From JBMNEH01 sp050948665 (GTDB lineage: Bacteria > Bacillota > Clostridia > Christensenellales > UMGS416), in assembly GCA_050948665.1 (NCBI GenBank), contig JBMNEH010000001.1:2294001-2358000 (forward strand): DNA of 64,000 bases, in the 5' to 3' direction. Positions 1 through 7,182 of the stretch are shown here, one piece after another. The first letter of the stretch is position 1. Each line of letters opens with the position of its first letter. Made by a program: the position numbers and the translations under genes. The notes under the pieces are model-generated. The model saw only the letters and a program-made list of their open reading frames with translations. It made no database searches and was not told where the DNA came from.

Positions 1-221
1 GACCAGCCCCGCCGCTCCGCGAGGGAGAACCGCCAAATCAGCCAGAGATGGGAGAATCCCTCTATCCCCCGCAGCGCCGACGCATCCCGGAAGGCGGGGG
101 AGAAGACGATCCGCCCGGTCAGCCCCCCGGCCAGGCCGCTCTGCCTGGGCAGGCCGAATTTTCCCGGAAAATCCGTCCGTATATGGGCAACGGGCTCTAT
201 CATATACATTTCCTTCTCCAT
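1..221 (-). CDS. trmO: tRNA (N6-threonylcarbamoyladenosine37-N6)-methyltransferase TrmO, 5' part only
   Basis: The minus strand from 221 reads through the window edge without a stop, so this is the N-terminal part (about 73 codons) of a gene that continues outside. The translation carries the TrmO/TsaA signature IEPVAHIRTDFPGKFGLPRQ, followed by SGLAGGLTGRIVF and IEGFSHLWLIW, which is very close to family members. TrmO methylates t6A37 of ANN-decoding tRNAs using S-adenosylmethionine. The start is uncertain: ATG at 221 has AAGGGG upstream, while ATG at 209 or 203 would use GGAGAAGG as ribosome-binding site. I slightly favour 203. It lies 123 bases downstream of the MBL-fold gene on the same strand and may be cotranscribed with it. 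Confidence 0.85.
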   Translation of the reverse strand, partial: MEKEMYMIEPVAHIRTDFPGKFGLPRQSGLAGGLTGRIVFSPAFRDASALRGIEGFSHLWLIWRFSLAERRGW

Positions 222-344
222 CACGGGGATCCCCTTCGGCGTTCCGGCAGGGCGCTCACGGCATATCCGCCGGCGAGCGGGAGGAGCCGGGGCCGCCTAT
301 CAAAACGGGGCAGGATCCCCCGGCTTCCCGGGCTGCCGCAAACA

Positions 345-1130
345 TCAATCCGGCCGGTAGTTGATGGCGGAAAGCCCCACCCGCACCCGGACGCAGGGGC
401 CGAAGCCTCTCTTGTAGGCCGGAAGGCCTTCACGGGAAACAAGGTCCGGCTTCCCCTCGCAGACATTGCGGGCAGCCGTAATAAAATCCGGGATATACCC
501 CTTATCCACCGGGCAGCCGTTATGGTTGGGCATCACCCAGTCGTACTCCCCCTCCCGGCTCCACAGCCGCTCCATATTGGCGAGGAAGGCGCGCACCGAG
601 GAAATGTCGCCCAGGTTCGCCTGCCCGGCATCAAACTCGTCTCCGCTGAAAAGCAGCCTCCGCCCATGGTCGATAAAGCTGAGACTCCCGGAGTTATGGG
701 CCGGCGTATGGAGCACCTCCACCTTCCTGCCCCCAAGATCAAAGACATGCCCGTCCCCGATCGGCACCTTTTCATAATCCCGATGGGGCATATTGGCAAG
801 CCAGGCCTCATCGACCGGACCAAAAGCCCGGTCGGCAATGAGGGCGGCATCCGGGTGCATGTATACCCGGGGAAACCACGGGTTGCCGCCGGTATGGTCA
901 TAATGGCCGTGGGTATTCACAACCATCAGTTCCCGCCCGTCCAGCAGGGAGGCCACCAGATTGGGAAATTCCCCCCGGCCGTAGGCGGTATCGATCAGCA
1001 GCGCCTTCTCCTCACCCAGCAGTAAAAAAATATCCAGCGCCTCCCCGTAATGGAGTATGGCCGTATCGGGGTACAGCTTCCAAACCCGCCAGGGCTCGTC
1101 ATCCGGCAGCTTTACAATGTGATAGGGCAT
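345..1130 (-). CDS. MBL-fold metallo-hydrolase
   Basis: This 261-residue cytoplasmic protein is a metallo-beta-lactamase-fold hydrolase. It shows the metal-binding motif HGHYDH at residues 74-79, a second histidine in HTPAH (141-145), the bridging aspartate in FSGDEFD (D164) and a late histidine in PNHNG (H203). The set is complete enough for a dinuclear metal site. Most relatives have HTPGH, so the alanine at the fourth position is a small deviation. The substrate cannot be deduced; glyoxalase II-like thioesterases and lactonases share the motif. The start is the ATG at 1130, preceded by AGAGAGG, rather than the upstream in-frame ATG at 1190, which lacks a ribosome-binding site. It is divergent from the AraC-type regulator at 1415. 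Confidence 0.85.
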   Translation of the reverse strand: MPYHIVKLPDDEPWRVWKLYPDTAILHYGEALDIFLLLGEEKALLIDTAYGRGEFPNLVASLLDGRELMVVNTHGHYDHTGGNPWFPRVYMHPDAALIADRAFGPVDEAWLANMPHRDYEKVPIGDGHVFDLGGRKVEVLHTPAHNSGSLSFIDHGRRLLFSGDEFDAGQANLGDISSVRAFLANMERLWSREGEYDWVMPNHNGCPVDKGYIPDFITAARNVCEGKPDLVSREGLPAYKRGFGPCVRVRVGLSAINYRPD

Positions 1131-1414
1131 GCGCAAAACCTCTCTTTCTTTCGCAGCGGGAGCGTCGGCCCGTCCCGGACGCCGAAGCAATTCAAATACC
1201 CGGCAGGGGGAGGCCCTGATCCCTGAAAACGATTCCTATACTCTCCCGTTATTTTACCACAGCCGCGTCTCCCCCGCAACGCGGAATTTCGCGGATCATG
1301 ACCGCCATTCCCGGCGCCCCCGCGAGAGAGTCCTTTATTTTTTGCTAAATACCGGCAGGATTTTATTGGTATTATTTTAATAAATATGCTATCCTGTTCC
1401 GGGAGGAAGGGAAG

Positions 1415-2674
1415 GTGGGGAATTTGGAGGCGCTGCTGACGGGGTCGCCCCTGGAGGATATCCTCCGCAGCTTCAGCGGCTGCACGGGCGCGGCGCTCTC
1501 TCTGCTGGACGGGGAGGGAAAGGAACTGCTCCGCACCGACGGGGAATGCGAATACTGCAGGCTCATCAGCCGGTATATGCCGGAGAACGCCTGCACCGAC
1601 GCCCACCTGGCAGCCGGCAGGCGGGGCGTGGATTTCGGCGGCTGTTATATTTTCGGCTGCCCGGCCAACCTGTACCATATGACCTTCCCCCTGCTGCGGG
1701 GGGAGGAACTGGCCGGGCTGGTCCTTGCGGGGCCCTTCCTTATGGACGCCCCGGACCCCTATATGTTTCAGGACCTGTCCCGGCGGTACCCCATTCCCGG
1801 GGGAAAGCTGGTCGCCCTATACGAAGCGGCGCAGACCGTGCCCCGGCTGACCCCGGCGGCGGTCAACCACATTTCCCGGCTTCTGGTTTATCTGCTAAGC
1901 GGCCTCCGGCCGGACGCGGAGGCGCGGCTGCGGCATAACAGACGGAAACTCAGCCAGCAATCCAGGATCAACGAATCCATACAGATGTATAAGTCCTTCA
2001 CCCGGTTGTCCCCCGAATATCCCTATGACAAAGAGCGGGAGCTGATCCGGCAGGTAAAATCCGGGGACAGAGAACAGGCAAAGGCCACCTTGAACGACCT
2101 GCTGGGATATGTGCTGTTCTCCCAGGGGCGGGATATCGAGAACATAAAGAACCGGGCGCTGGAGCTGTGCAGCCTCCTCTCCCGGGCCTCCATCGAGGGC
2201 GGCGCCGCCACCGAAAGCACGCTGACCATGAGCGACTCCTTTATACAGTCCCTGCAGAAACGCGACAATATCGAAGAAATCTGCCAGCTTCTCAGCGATA
2301 TTGTGGAGGAGTTCTGCGAAAACCTCTTCGGCGGGCTGCCCGGGGGAAACGAGCATACGCGGGGAGCCATGCGGTATATACGGGACAAATACGCCTCACC
2401 CATCACACTGAAGGATGTGGCCGACCATGTCCACCTCCACCCGGCCTATCTCTCCGCCCTGTTCAAAAAATCGGCCGGCTGCTCCATGAGGGAGTATATT
2501 ACCCGGGTACGGATGCAGCAGGCGCGCCGGATGCTGACCCATACCGACCGGACGATACTGGATATCGCCATCGCGGTGGGCTTCGACTGCCAGAGTTATT
2601 TTACCCGGGTATTCAAGGCGGAAACCGGCCTGACGCCCCGGCAATACCGGAAGCAGCAGCCCGGCCCCGTATGA
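1415..2674 (+). CDS. AraC-family regulator with N-terminal PocR sensory domain
   Basis: This 419-residue regulator starts at GTG 1415, with GGGAGGAAGG at 1401-1410. Residues about 5-170 look like a PocR ligand-binding domain, with Cys-rich segments such as GECEYC, ENACTD and YIFGCPANLYHMTFPLL. A helical linker follows (about 180-290, including YPYDKERELI). The last 100 residues are a two-helix-turn-helix AraC DNA-binding domain (LKDVADHVHLHPAYLSALFK and FDCQSYFTRVFKAETGLTPR). PocR in enteric bacteria controls propanediol and cobalamin genes, but relatives with this architecture are widespread in Clostridia and mostly of unknown ligand. No pdu or cob genes adjoin it. Upstream, TATGCT (1385-1390) is a possible -10 without a convincing -35. 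Confidence 0.9.
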   Translation: MGNLEALLTGSPLEDILRSFSGCTGAALSLLDGEGKELLRTDGECEYCRLISRYMPENACTDAHLAAGRRGVDFGGCYIFGCPANLYHMTFPLLRGEELAGLVLAGPFLMDAPDPYMFQDLSRRYPIPGGKLVALYEAAQTVPRLTPAAVNHISRLLVYLLSGLRPDAEARLRHNRRKLSQQSRINESIQMYKSFTRLSPEYPYDKERELIRQVKSGDREQAKATLNDLLGYVLFSQGRDIENIKNRALELCSLLSRASIEGGAATESTLTMSDSFIQSLQKRDNIEEICQLLSDIVEEFCENLFGGLPGGNEHTRGAMRYIRDKYASPITLKDVADHVHLHPAYLSALFKKSAGCSMREYITRVRMQQARRMLTHTDRTILDIAIAVGFDCQSYFTRVFKAETGLTPRQYRKQQPGPV

Positions 2675-2690
2675 TTCGCCCGCAAGTAAA

Positions 2691-2717
2691 GGCCGGCTCC
2701 GAAGAGCCGGCCTTTTT
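2691..2717 (+). terminator. Rho-independent terminator of the PocR-AraC gene
   Basis: A 9-bp perfect stem (GGCCGGCTC/GAGCCGGCC) with a CGAA tetraloop is followed by TTTTT. It begins 16 bases after the regulator stop. A second inverted repeat follows at 2731-2754 (11 bp with one mismatch) and may act as a backup. Confidence 0.85.
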
Positions 2718-2778
2718 GTGTTTTATAAGCGCGTTGACCGCAGGCGGTCACCGCTTTTGATCCGTGCAGGACGGCGGG

Positions 2779-3909
2779 CTATCCCGCGACCACGATACCG
2801 TCAAACAGATCGTAGGCGGTAAAGTCATCGCCCATTACGGGCCAATAGCCGTACACCTTCATATTCTCGCACTTCAGCCAGCCTGATTTCCCATCCGCGG
2901 CCCGCAGCTTGAACCATTTCTTGCCGTAGACTTTTACGATGGTAAGCTTCTCACCCATTTGCGGGATGAAAGCGACGATATCATCGGAATAACCCCGGGG
3001 CTGCCCGGCATACCCGCCGCTCATACTGGCATAATCCCACATGACCCCATAATCAAACTCAAAGTATTTACTCGTGATATCTTTCAACAGCAGCATATGG
3101 TCTTGTATGAGCACCAGCGGATCCTGATGGAACAGCACATCCGCGGCGTACAATTCCTCTTTCAGCTTTCTTTCCGCCCCGCTCGGCACATAATGCCCGA
3201 TATACCAGGCATCGGAGAAGTGCTGCGTTCTGGTCAGGCACATCACCATACCATGGGCGTTAAGGTGGTTCGCCGGATCAAAGTAACTCCTCCAGGCGCC
3301 GTCAAATTTCATGTCCATCAGCCCGCCCATACTGATCAGAGTGTCCCCGGTCCACCAATACAGATAGGTATAGGGGAATTCCGTGTCCGCCAAGCTGTCG
3401 CTGTACTTCTCCGTGAAGGCCAACTCCAAAATGCCGTCCTCTATATCGACATCCGTCACGGCGAAGAGCTGCGCCAGATCTCCGCGGGGCACCTCGTAGG
3501 AAACGTCATTGATCTGCAGGATCGCCGTGGTGCCGCTGGCCATGAAGGTCAGCTCCTCCGGGATACCGTCGCCATTCAGATCCACAAGCGCAGTGCGTTG
3601 ATAGATATCAAACAGTATCTCGCCGCTCCCCGCGCTGTCAGGAACTTCGCCGAAGGGCGTGGGGGTCGGCTCAGGGGTAGGCTCGGGGGTCGGCTCGGGG
3701 GTCGGTTCGGGCGTCGGCTCGGGCGTCGGTTCGGGCGTCGGCTCGGGCGTCGGGGTAGAGGTATCGACCGGGAAGGGTGTGGGAGCCTCCGGAGGCTTAA
3801 GTAAGCCAGCAGGATCAGTAAGGAGCTTCAGCAGATCGCAAGCGGTGAAAGTAAAGCATAATACTGAAACCAAAGCAAGCAACAAACCTTTTTTGAGTAC
3901 CCGATTCAT
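2779..3909 (-). CDS. Lipoprotein with (PTPE)n stalk and C-terminal SH3-like segment
   Basis: A 376-residue predicted surface lipoprotein. The N-terminus has a lysine-containing n-region, a hydrophobic core and a lipobox-like FTAC with the cysteine at about residue 24. Residues about 55-85 are a low-complexity stalk of seven Thr-Pro-Glu-Pro units (DNA 3664-3747), which probably spans the wall. The remainder is a globular extracellular region. The last 60 residues (KVYGKKWFKLRAADGKSGWL) resemble an SH3b-like fold often used for wall binding. No enzyme motif is visible. ATG 3909 has AAGGAGGGAA in front, and a good promoter lies at 4016-4044, leaving a leader of about 100 bases. Function is unknown. 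Confidence 0.8.
   Translation of the reverse strand: MNRVLKKGLLLALVSVLCFTFTACDLLKLLTDPAGLLKPPEAPTPFPVDTSTPTPEPTPEPTPEPTPEPTPEPTPEPTPEPTPTPFGEVPDSAGSGEILFDIYQRTALVDLNGDGIPEELTFMASGTTAILQINDVSYEVPRGDLAQLFAVTDVDIEDGILELAFTEKYSDSLADTEFPYTYLYWWTGDTLISMGGLMDMKFDGAWRSYFDPANHLNAHGMVMCLTRTQHFSDAWYIGHYVPSGAERKLKEELYAADVLFHQDPLVLIQDHMLLLKDITSKYFEFDYGVMWDYASMSGGYAGQPRGYSDDIVAFIPQMGEKLTIVKVYGKKWFKLRAADGKSGWLKCENMKVYGYWPVMGDDFTAYDLFDGIVVAG
3664..3747 (-). repeat. 12-bp tandem repeat encoding a Thr-Pro-Glu-Pro stalk
   Basis: Seven units of a 12-base repeat (GGGCGTCGGCTC-like on the + strand) encode seven TPEP units of the lipoprotein. Units differ only at third codon positions, so the protein repeat is conserved while the DNA has drifted. 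Such arrays can change copy number by slippage. Confidence 0.85.
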
Positions 3910-4252
3910 GCAAGAATTCCCTCCTTTTACGTAGTGTGTTACCGTTCATTACTCCTGTGGGCGCAAAACAACCATAGCAACCTATTCGCGCAGGGGCATT
4001 GTGTAACTTTATTGTATTATAGCAAACTATTTTCCTTGTATCAACAATAAAATAGCGTCTTTTTGCCAATCTAACCCGCTTTTTATACTCACGAAGCATG
4101 ATTCCCGCCTTCATTTCCGTCCCGTTATAAAAAAATGAAGGCGCCTTATGCGCATGAAAAAAACCCGCGAGCACAGATGCCTTCGCTTAGATAGCTTTTT
4201 CCCCTTGTAATCGATCTATAATCAAGGAAATCCGGTCCTGCGTAAGGGAATA
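3910..4252. other. AT-rich intergenic stretch between lipoprotein and Fic genes
   Basis: This 343-base stretch holds the lipoprotein promoter (4016-4044) and leader, and near its end one copy of TAAGGGAATAT (4243-4253) that touches the Fic stop codon. A 119-codon minus-strand reading frame crosses it but overlaps the lipoprotein start, has no family resemblance, and is not called. I see no RNA gene. Confidence 0.6.
4016..4044 (-). promoter_or_regulatory. Sigma-A-type promoter of the PTPE lipoprotein
   Basis: On the minus strand TTGATA (-35) and TATAAT (-10) are separated by 17 bases. The start site would be near 4009. Confidence 0.75.
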
Positions 4253-5299
4253 TCAGTTAAGCCTGTAATAGCATGTATTCCTTCCGCCGCCTTCCCGCTT
4301 TAATTCACCCGCTTCGACAAGCTTACGCAAGGCTCCCTCAACAGAGCTTAGGCTAAGAAAGGGGCATAACTCCCGCATATCCTGCTTGGTAAAACGACCG
4401 ATCTTATTATATGTCGCAAGTCTGACTGTTTCCAAAGCGGTACGCTTGGTTTCGACAAGCGCGAACCGATCTTCAAAGTCCTTATAGGCCGAAAGAATCG
4501 TCCTAAGCAAATACTTGATAAAGGGGACAGGATCATTTTTCCCAACATGCCATCCGTCCTGAGACGCGGAGAGCGCGTCATAATACATCTCTTTATTCTT
4601 TGCTATCTTTGCTTCAAGCGAGACGTATTTCCCGACATAGAAGCCATTGCGATAAAGCAGCAGCGCCGTAAGCAATCTGCTCACCCGACCGTTCCCGTCA
4701 TTAAACGGGTGAATGCAGAGAAAGTCATGAATAAAGACGGGAATCGCGATCAGCGGCTCAAGTTCCATATTGCCAATGACGCGGTTATACTCTTCGCAAA
4801 TGCTATCAAGCGCTTCCGGCGTCTCATGCGGCGCAGGCGGAGTAAAAAGCGTTTCCGTATGACCATCCGGGTAAGCCGCGCTGATAAAATTCTGCACGTT
4901 TTTTGTCCGGCCGGCCATTGGATTGTTTGTCTGGCTGTACAGGATCTTATGCAACTGGAGAATATAGTTTCTGGTGATCGGAATCGCATCAAAGTTCTCA
5001 TGAATGACATTCAACGCATCACGATAACCCGCGATCTCTTCTTCGCTGCGGTTTTTAGGAGCCGTCTTTTCCGCTACCAGCTGTTTGATACGAGCGGTGG
5101 TTGTCCGTATTCCTTCGATCGCGTTAGACGCCTCCGTACTTTGTACTTTCGCGATGTCGACCAGTTTTTCAAGCTCCTCCGGCCGCTGTTTCAAGTACAA
5201 TTCCTGCTTTCCGGCTTCTTTATAAATAGCGGCAATAAGGCCCAGGATCTCCGAGTCCCATTTTTGCTGCCGTATCATCGTGTAGTTGAACTCTCTCAC
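4253..5299 (-). CDS. Fic-domain AMPylase-like protein with N-terminal inhibitory motif and C-terminal winged helix
   Basis: A 348-residue Fic protein. The catalytic loop HPFNDGNGRVSR is complete at residues 197-208, so nucleotide transfer (usually AMP) to target hydroxyls is expected. The N-terminal helix carries the inhibitory pattern [S/T]xxxE[G/N] as SNAIEG (58-63), placing it in the class II autoinhibited group. Residues about 288-348 form a winged-helix segment (KQDMRELCPFLSLSSVEGALRKL), suggesting DNA binding. Start is GTG 5299 with only a weak G-rich ribosome-binding site. The gene and its flanks are visibly richer in A+T than the neighbours, suggesting transfer. The promoter region is packed with TAAGGGAAT sites, consistent with autoregulation. 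No antitoxin-like partner gene adjoins it. Confidence 0.9.
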   Translation of the reverse strand: MREFNYTMIRQQKWDSEILGLIAAIYKEAGKQELYLKQRPEELEKLVDIAKVQSTEASNAIEGIRTTTARIKQLVAEKTAPKNRSEEEIAGYRDALNVIHENFDAIPITRNYILQLHKILYSQTNNPMAGRTKNVQNFISAAYPDGHTETLFTPPAPHETPEALDSICEEYNRVIGNMELEPLIAIPVFIHDFLCIHPFNDGNGRVSRLLTALLLYRNGFYVGKYVSLEAKIAKNKEMYYDALSASQDGWHVGKNDPVPFIKYLLRTILSAYKDFEDRFALVETKRTALETVRLATYNKIGRFTKQDMRELCPFLSLSSVEGALRKLVEAGELKREGGGRNTCYYRLN

Positions 5300-5542
5300 C
5301 GGAGCACCCCCATTTTTATTCCCTTAAAAGATAGCATATTATAAGGGAATATGCAAGGGGCTAAGGGAATAATCCCTTAGTATTATGCCTGTATTAAGGG
5401 AAAACACGCGTTATGTCTCAACGAAAGAGCAGCCCGCGCAAGGGGAGCCGGCGGGGACGCATCTATCTTACAAAACATATTGTACGTTTCTTGAAACATC
5501 ATCCCCCGGAATTCAACAAATCTTACAAATTTCATTTTTTAC
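5300..5542. other. Fic promoter region with clustered TAAGGGAAT operator-like sites
   Basis: In 105 bases upstream of fic there are five copies of TAAGGGA(A)(T) in both orientations: ATTCCCTTA 5318-5326, TAAGGGAAT 5342-5350, the palindrome CTAAGGGAATAATCCCTTAG 5361-5380 (8-bp perfect arms) and TAAGGGAAA 5395-5403. The minus-strand -10 TATAAT (5338-5343) overlaps one site, and the -35 position falls in the palindrome. A sixth copy sits at the other end of the gene (4243-4253). The rest, to 5542, shows nothing else. Confidence 0.7.
5361..5380. promoter_or_regulatory. Palindromic operator CTAAGGGAATAATCCCTTAG
   Basis: A 20-base inverted repeat with 8-bp perfect arms covers the expected -35 region of the fic promoter. 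Related half-sites repeat on both sides. Binding by the Fic winged helix is an inference. Confidence 0.65.
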
Positions 5543-5571
5543 TTGAATTTTACATTTGATGGTTTTACAAT
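5543..5571 (+). promoter_or_regulatory. Promoter of lipoprotein gene at 5608
   Basis: TTGAAT and TACAAT separated by 17 bases. The predicted start site near 5578 gives a leader of about 30 bases that contains the GAGGAGG ribosome-binding site. Confidence 0.7.
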
Positions 5572-5607
5572 AAAATCAATAGAAATACTGTTTTGAGGAG
5601 GCAGAAA

Positions 5608-6318
5608 ATGAGCACCAAAATATGGCGCATATTGACGCTGTGCCTGGGGGCGCTGCTGCTCGCCGCCTGCGCCGCGCCCGGGCCGGCCTACAAAATGGAA
5701 CCGATCGACGGGCTGGAATGGGCTTGTTCCCCCGAAGACGCGGCGGAGAAGTTCGGCATATCGGACGCCACGCTGCAGGAAGAAATCTACGCGGACCCGC
5801 GCACCCACACCTTCCTTCAAATAGAGGATCAAACGGACCTCGCGGTGCTGGGAGTCCCCACGGATTCCTGCGTACTGACATTTCATTTATGCCATACATC
5901 GGAGATACTGTATCCCAGGGTTGAGGAGACACCGTACCGGTTAGGCGGTATCCAGTTCACGCCGAAAGACGACCAGGAGGCGATGGAGGCGTTTACGGCT
6001 CTCTTCGGGGAACCGGAACTGACCGACGGGAAGAATGTGGTGGAGTCGGAAAACGAAGGCGGCAAAGTATTCTTAAGATGGCGTTCCGCCGAAACCACCG
6101 CTACGGAATACACCCCGGAACAACAGGCCTGGCTGTCCGATATGTGGGACAGGCTGGTGGAAAAAGGCATACCGGAGGAATTGCGGCCGAAGGAGCCTTC
6201 GCACATGCTGGTGATCGAAAAGGAATTGCAGACCGGTTTGTATTCTGTAGGAGGCGCCCTTTGCTACCAGGCCGCCGCGCAGGCGGATATCGACGCGGGG
6301 AAGTGGCCCCGCGGCTGA
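5608..6318 (+). CDS. Predicted lipoprotein of unknown function
   Basis: This 236-residue protein begins with a lipoprotein signal peptide (MSTKIWRILTLCLGALLLAAC), with lipobox LAAC and the cysteine at residue 21. The mature part is acidic and soluble, and I recognise no domain in it. The ATG at 5608 is preferred because GAGGAGG lies 7 bases upstream; an in-frame TTG at 5593 has no ribosome-binding site. It is a single-gene unit with its own promoter and terminator, between the Fic gene and the tRNA block. Confidence 0.75.
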   Translation: MSTKIWRILTLCLGALLLAACAAPGPAYKMEPIDGLEWACSPEDAAEKFGISDATLQEEIYADPRTHTFLQIEDQTDLAVLGVPTDSCVLTFHLCHTSEILYPRVEETPYRLGGIQFTPKDDQEAMEAFTALFGEPELTDGKNVVESENEGGKVFLRWRSAETTATEYTPEQQAWLSDMWDRLVEKGIPEELRPKEPSHMLVIEKELQTGLYSVGGALCYQAAAQADIDAGKWPRG

Positions 6319-6356
6319 CGGCGTATTCCAAAGAAAGACCTCCTCCGTAACGCAGG

Positions 6357-6397
6357 GGGACGGTTCTTCCAAAGCGGAGGAACCGTCCCTTTTTTTT
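6357..6397 (+). terminator. Rho-independent terminator after lipoprotein gene
   Basis: A 14-bp stem (GGGACGGTTCTTCC/GGAGGAACCGTCCC, one G-T pair) with a 5-base loop is followed by a run of eight T. Confidence 0.9.
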
Positions 6398-6621
6398 CCT
6401 CAACCCGCGCGGCGGGCTGACCGATGATCCCCCCCGACGCGCGCCCCGCGGGGTTTTCGTTAAAAGGTTCATGATAAAAAACACGGAAAGGCGCCGCGGA
6501 GACTCCGTTCGAACCCCCGCCGTGAAACGGTATGAGAAAAACCCCCGTGAACAGGGGGCCCCGCAAAGAGAAACCGGACACCCTCTTTGACGCGCATCGT
6601 ATCAAAACAGGTGTCCGGGTA
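6398..6621. other. Intergenic region between lipoprotein terminator and tRNA genes
   Basis: With the preceding terminator this forms about 300 bases without a gene. It contains the tRNA operon terminator (6537-6558). The remainder is GC-rich sequence without a supported feature. Confidence 0.5.
6537..6558 (-). terminator. Probable terminator of the tRNA-Met operon
   Basis: On the minus strand a 5-bp all-GC stem (CCCCC/GGGGG, 7-base loop) is followed by TTTTT. It is short but well placed, 64 bases past the second tRNA. Confidence 0.55.
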
Positions 6622-6698
6622 TGGTAGCGGCGATCTGACTCGAACAGATGACACTCCGGGTATGAACCGAATGCTCTAGCCAACTGAGCTACGCCGCC
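6622..6698 (-). tRNA. tRNA-Met (CAT), elongator
   Basis: 77 bases with encoded CCA. Acceptor GGCGGCG pairs with CGCCGCT with a G-T pair at the end, the D-arm has GCTCAGTTGGCTAGAGC, the anticodon loop is TTCATAC with CAT, and the T-arm has TTCGAGT. Base 1 pairs with base 72, and the anticodon stem lacks three consecutive G-C pairs, so this is the elongator. An Ile2 tRNA (lysidine-modified CAT) is less likely from overall resemblance to Clostridial elongator Met tRNAs. It is the second gene of the two-tRNA transcript. Confidence 0.93.
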
Positions 6699-6704
6699 AT
6701 AGGA

Positions 6705-6730
6705 TATGCACAGGCGAAGGCCTGTGCATA
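6705..6730 (-). other. 11-bp hairpin between the two tRNA genes
   Basis: TATGCACAGGC and GCCTGTGCATA form a perfect 11-bp stem with a 4-base loop, exactly between the initiator and elongator tRNAs. There is no T-run, so RNA processing or spacing of the precursor is more likely than termination. Confidence 0.7.
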
Positions 6731-6733
6731 CAT

Positions 6734-6810
<77 letters not shown>

Positions 6811-6836
6811 ACGTTGCGCTTCACAGCGCATTATTT

Positions 6837-6865
6837 ATTATACATTACGACGGAAGGGTTGTCAA
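6837..6865 (-). promoter_or_regulatory. Consensus promoter of the tRNA-fMet/tRNA-Met operon
   Basis: A perfect TTGACA-17-TATAAT on the minus strand. The -35 box (6860-6865) overlaps the TGA stop codon of the Dabb gene (6862-6864), so the tRNA promoter is embedded in the end of the upstream coding sequence. A short GCGC hairpin lies in the leader (6815-6828). Confidence 0.92.
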
Positions 6866-7182
6866 GGGGTTTTTTCATCCCCCGTGAAATAGTCGCAGGT
6901 GACACGCTCCAGCCTTACCCGGGAGACAAAATCGGAGACCGCCCTGTGGGCGGGATGTACCTTATACGCCTCCAACCCGTCCAGATCGTCAAAAAGGGAA
7001 ATCAGCGCCATATCGTAATGCATCTCCCCGTGGGTCACGGCCATTCCCACCTCCATTCCCCGGAGAGAGGGAACCACCCCCACAAGCGCTTCCAGCGACG
7101 CCTTGACACGGGCCATGTTTTCCGCCTTTGTACGGCCCATGGCCTCTTCCTTAAAATTCCACATCACGATATGCCTTAACAT
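6862..7182 (-). CDS. Dabb-family (stress-responsive alpha/beta barrel) protein
   Basis: This 106-residue protein begins MLRHIVMWNFKEEA and has the typical Dabb layout with a central H-x-D-x-A-L-I-S-x-F strand (MHYDMALISLF) and a hydrophobic end segment. Dabb proteins form dimeric ferredoxin-like barrels; a few are cyclases or stress proteins, but most are uncharacterised. The gene begins directly after the Ppx/GppA stop, so it is the last gene of a divIC-ppx-dabb operon, and translational coupling is likely. Its stop codon overlaps the tRNA promoter. No catalytic residue set lets me propose a substrate. Confidence 0.88.
   Translation of the reverse strand: MLRHIVMWNFKEEAMGRTKAENMARVKASLEALVGVVPSLRGMEVGMAVTHGEMHYDMALISLFDDLDGLEAYKVHPAHRAVSDFVSRVRLERVTCDYFTGDEKTP

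Noticed and set aside
48..1025. A 325-codon + strand open frame
   Set aside because: It is antisense to the MBL-fold and TrmO genes, has a Pro/Gly/His-rich shadow composition, and lacks a ribosome-binding site.
3664..3747. CRISPR-like array
   Set aside because: The repeats are contiguous 12-base coding units without spacers, in frame with the lipoprotein.
3815..4174. A 119-codon minus-strand frame
   Set aside because: It overlaps the lipoprotein start and promoter, has no family resemblance, and no ribosome-binding site.
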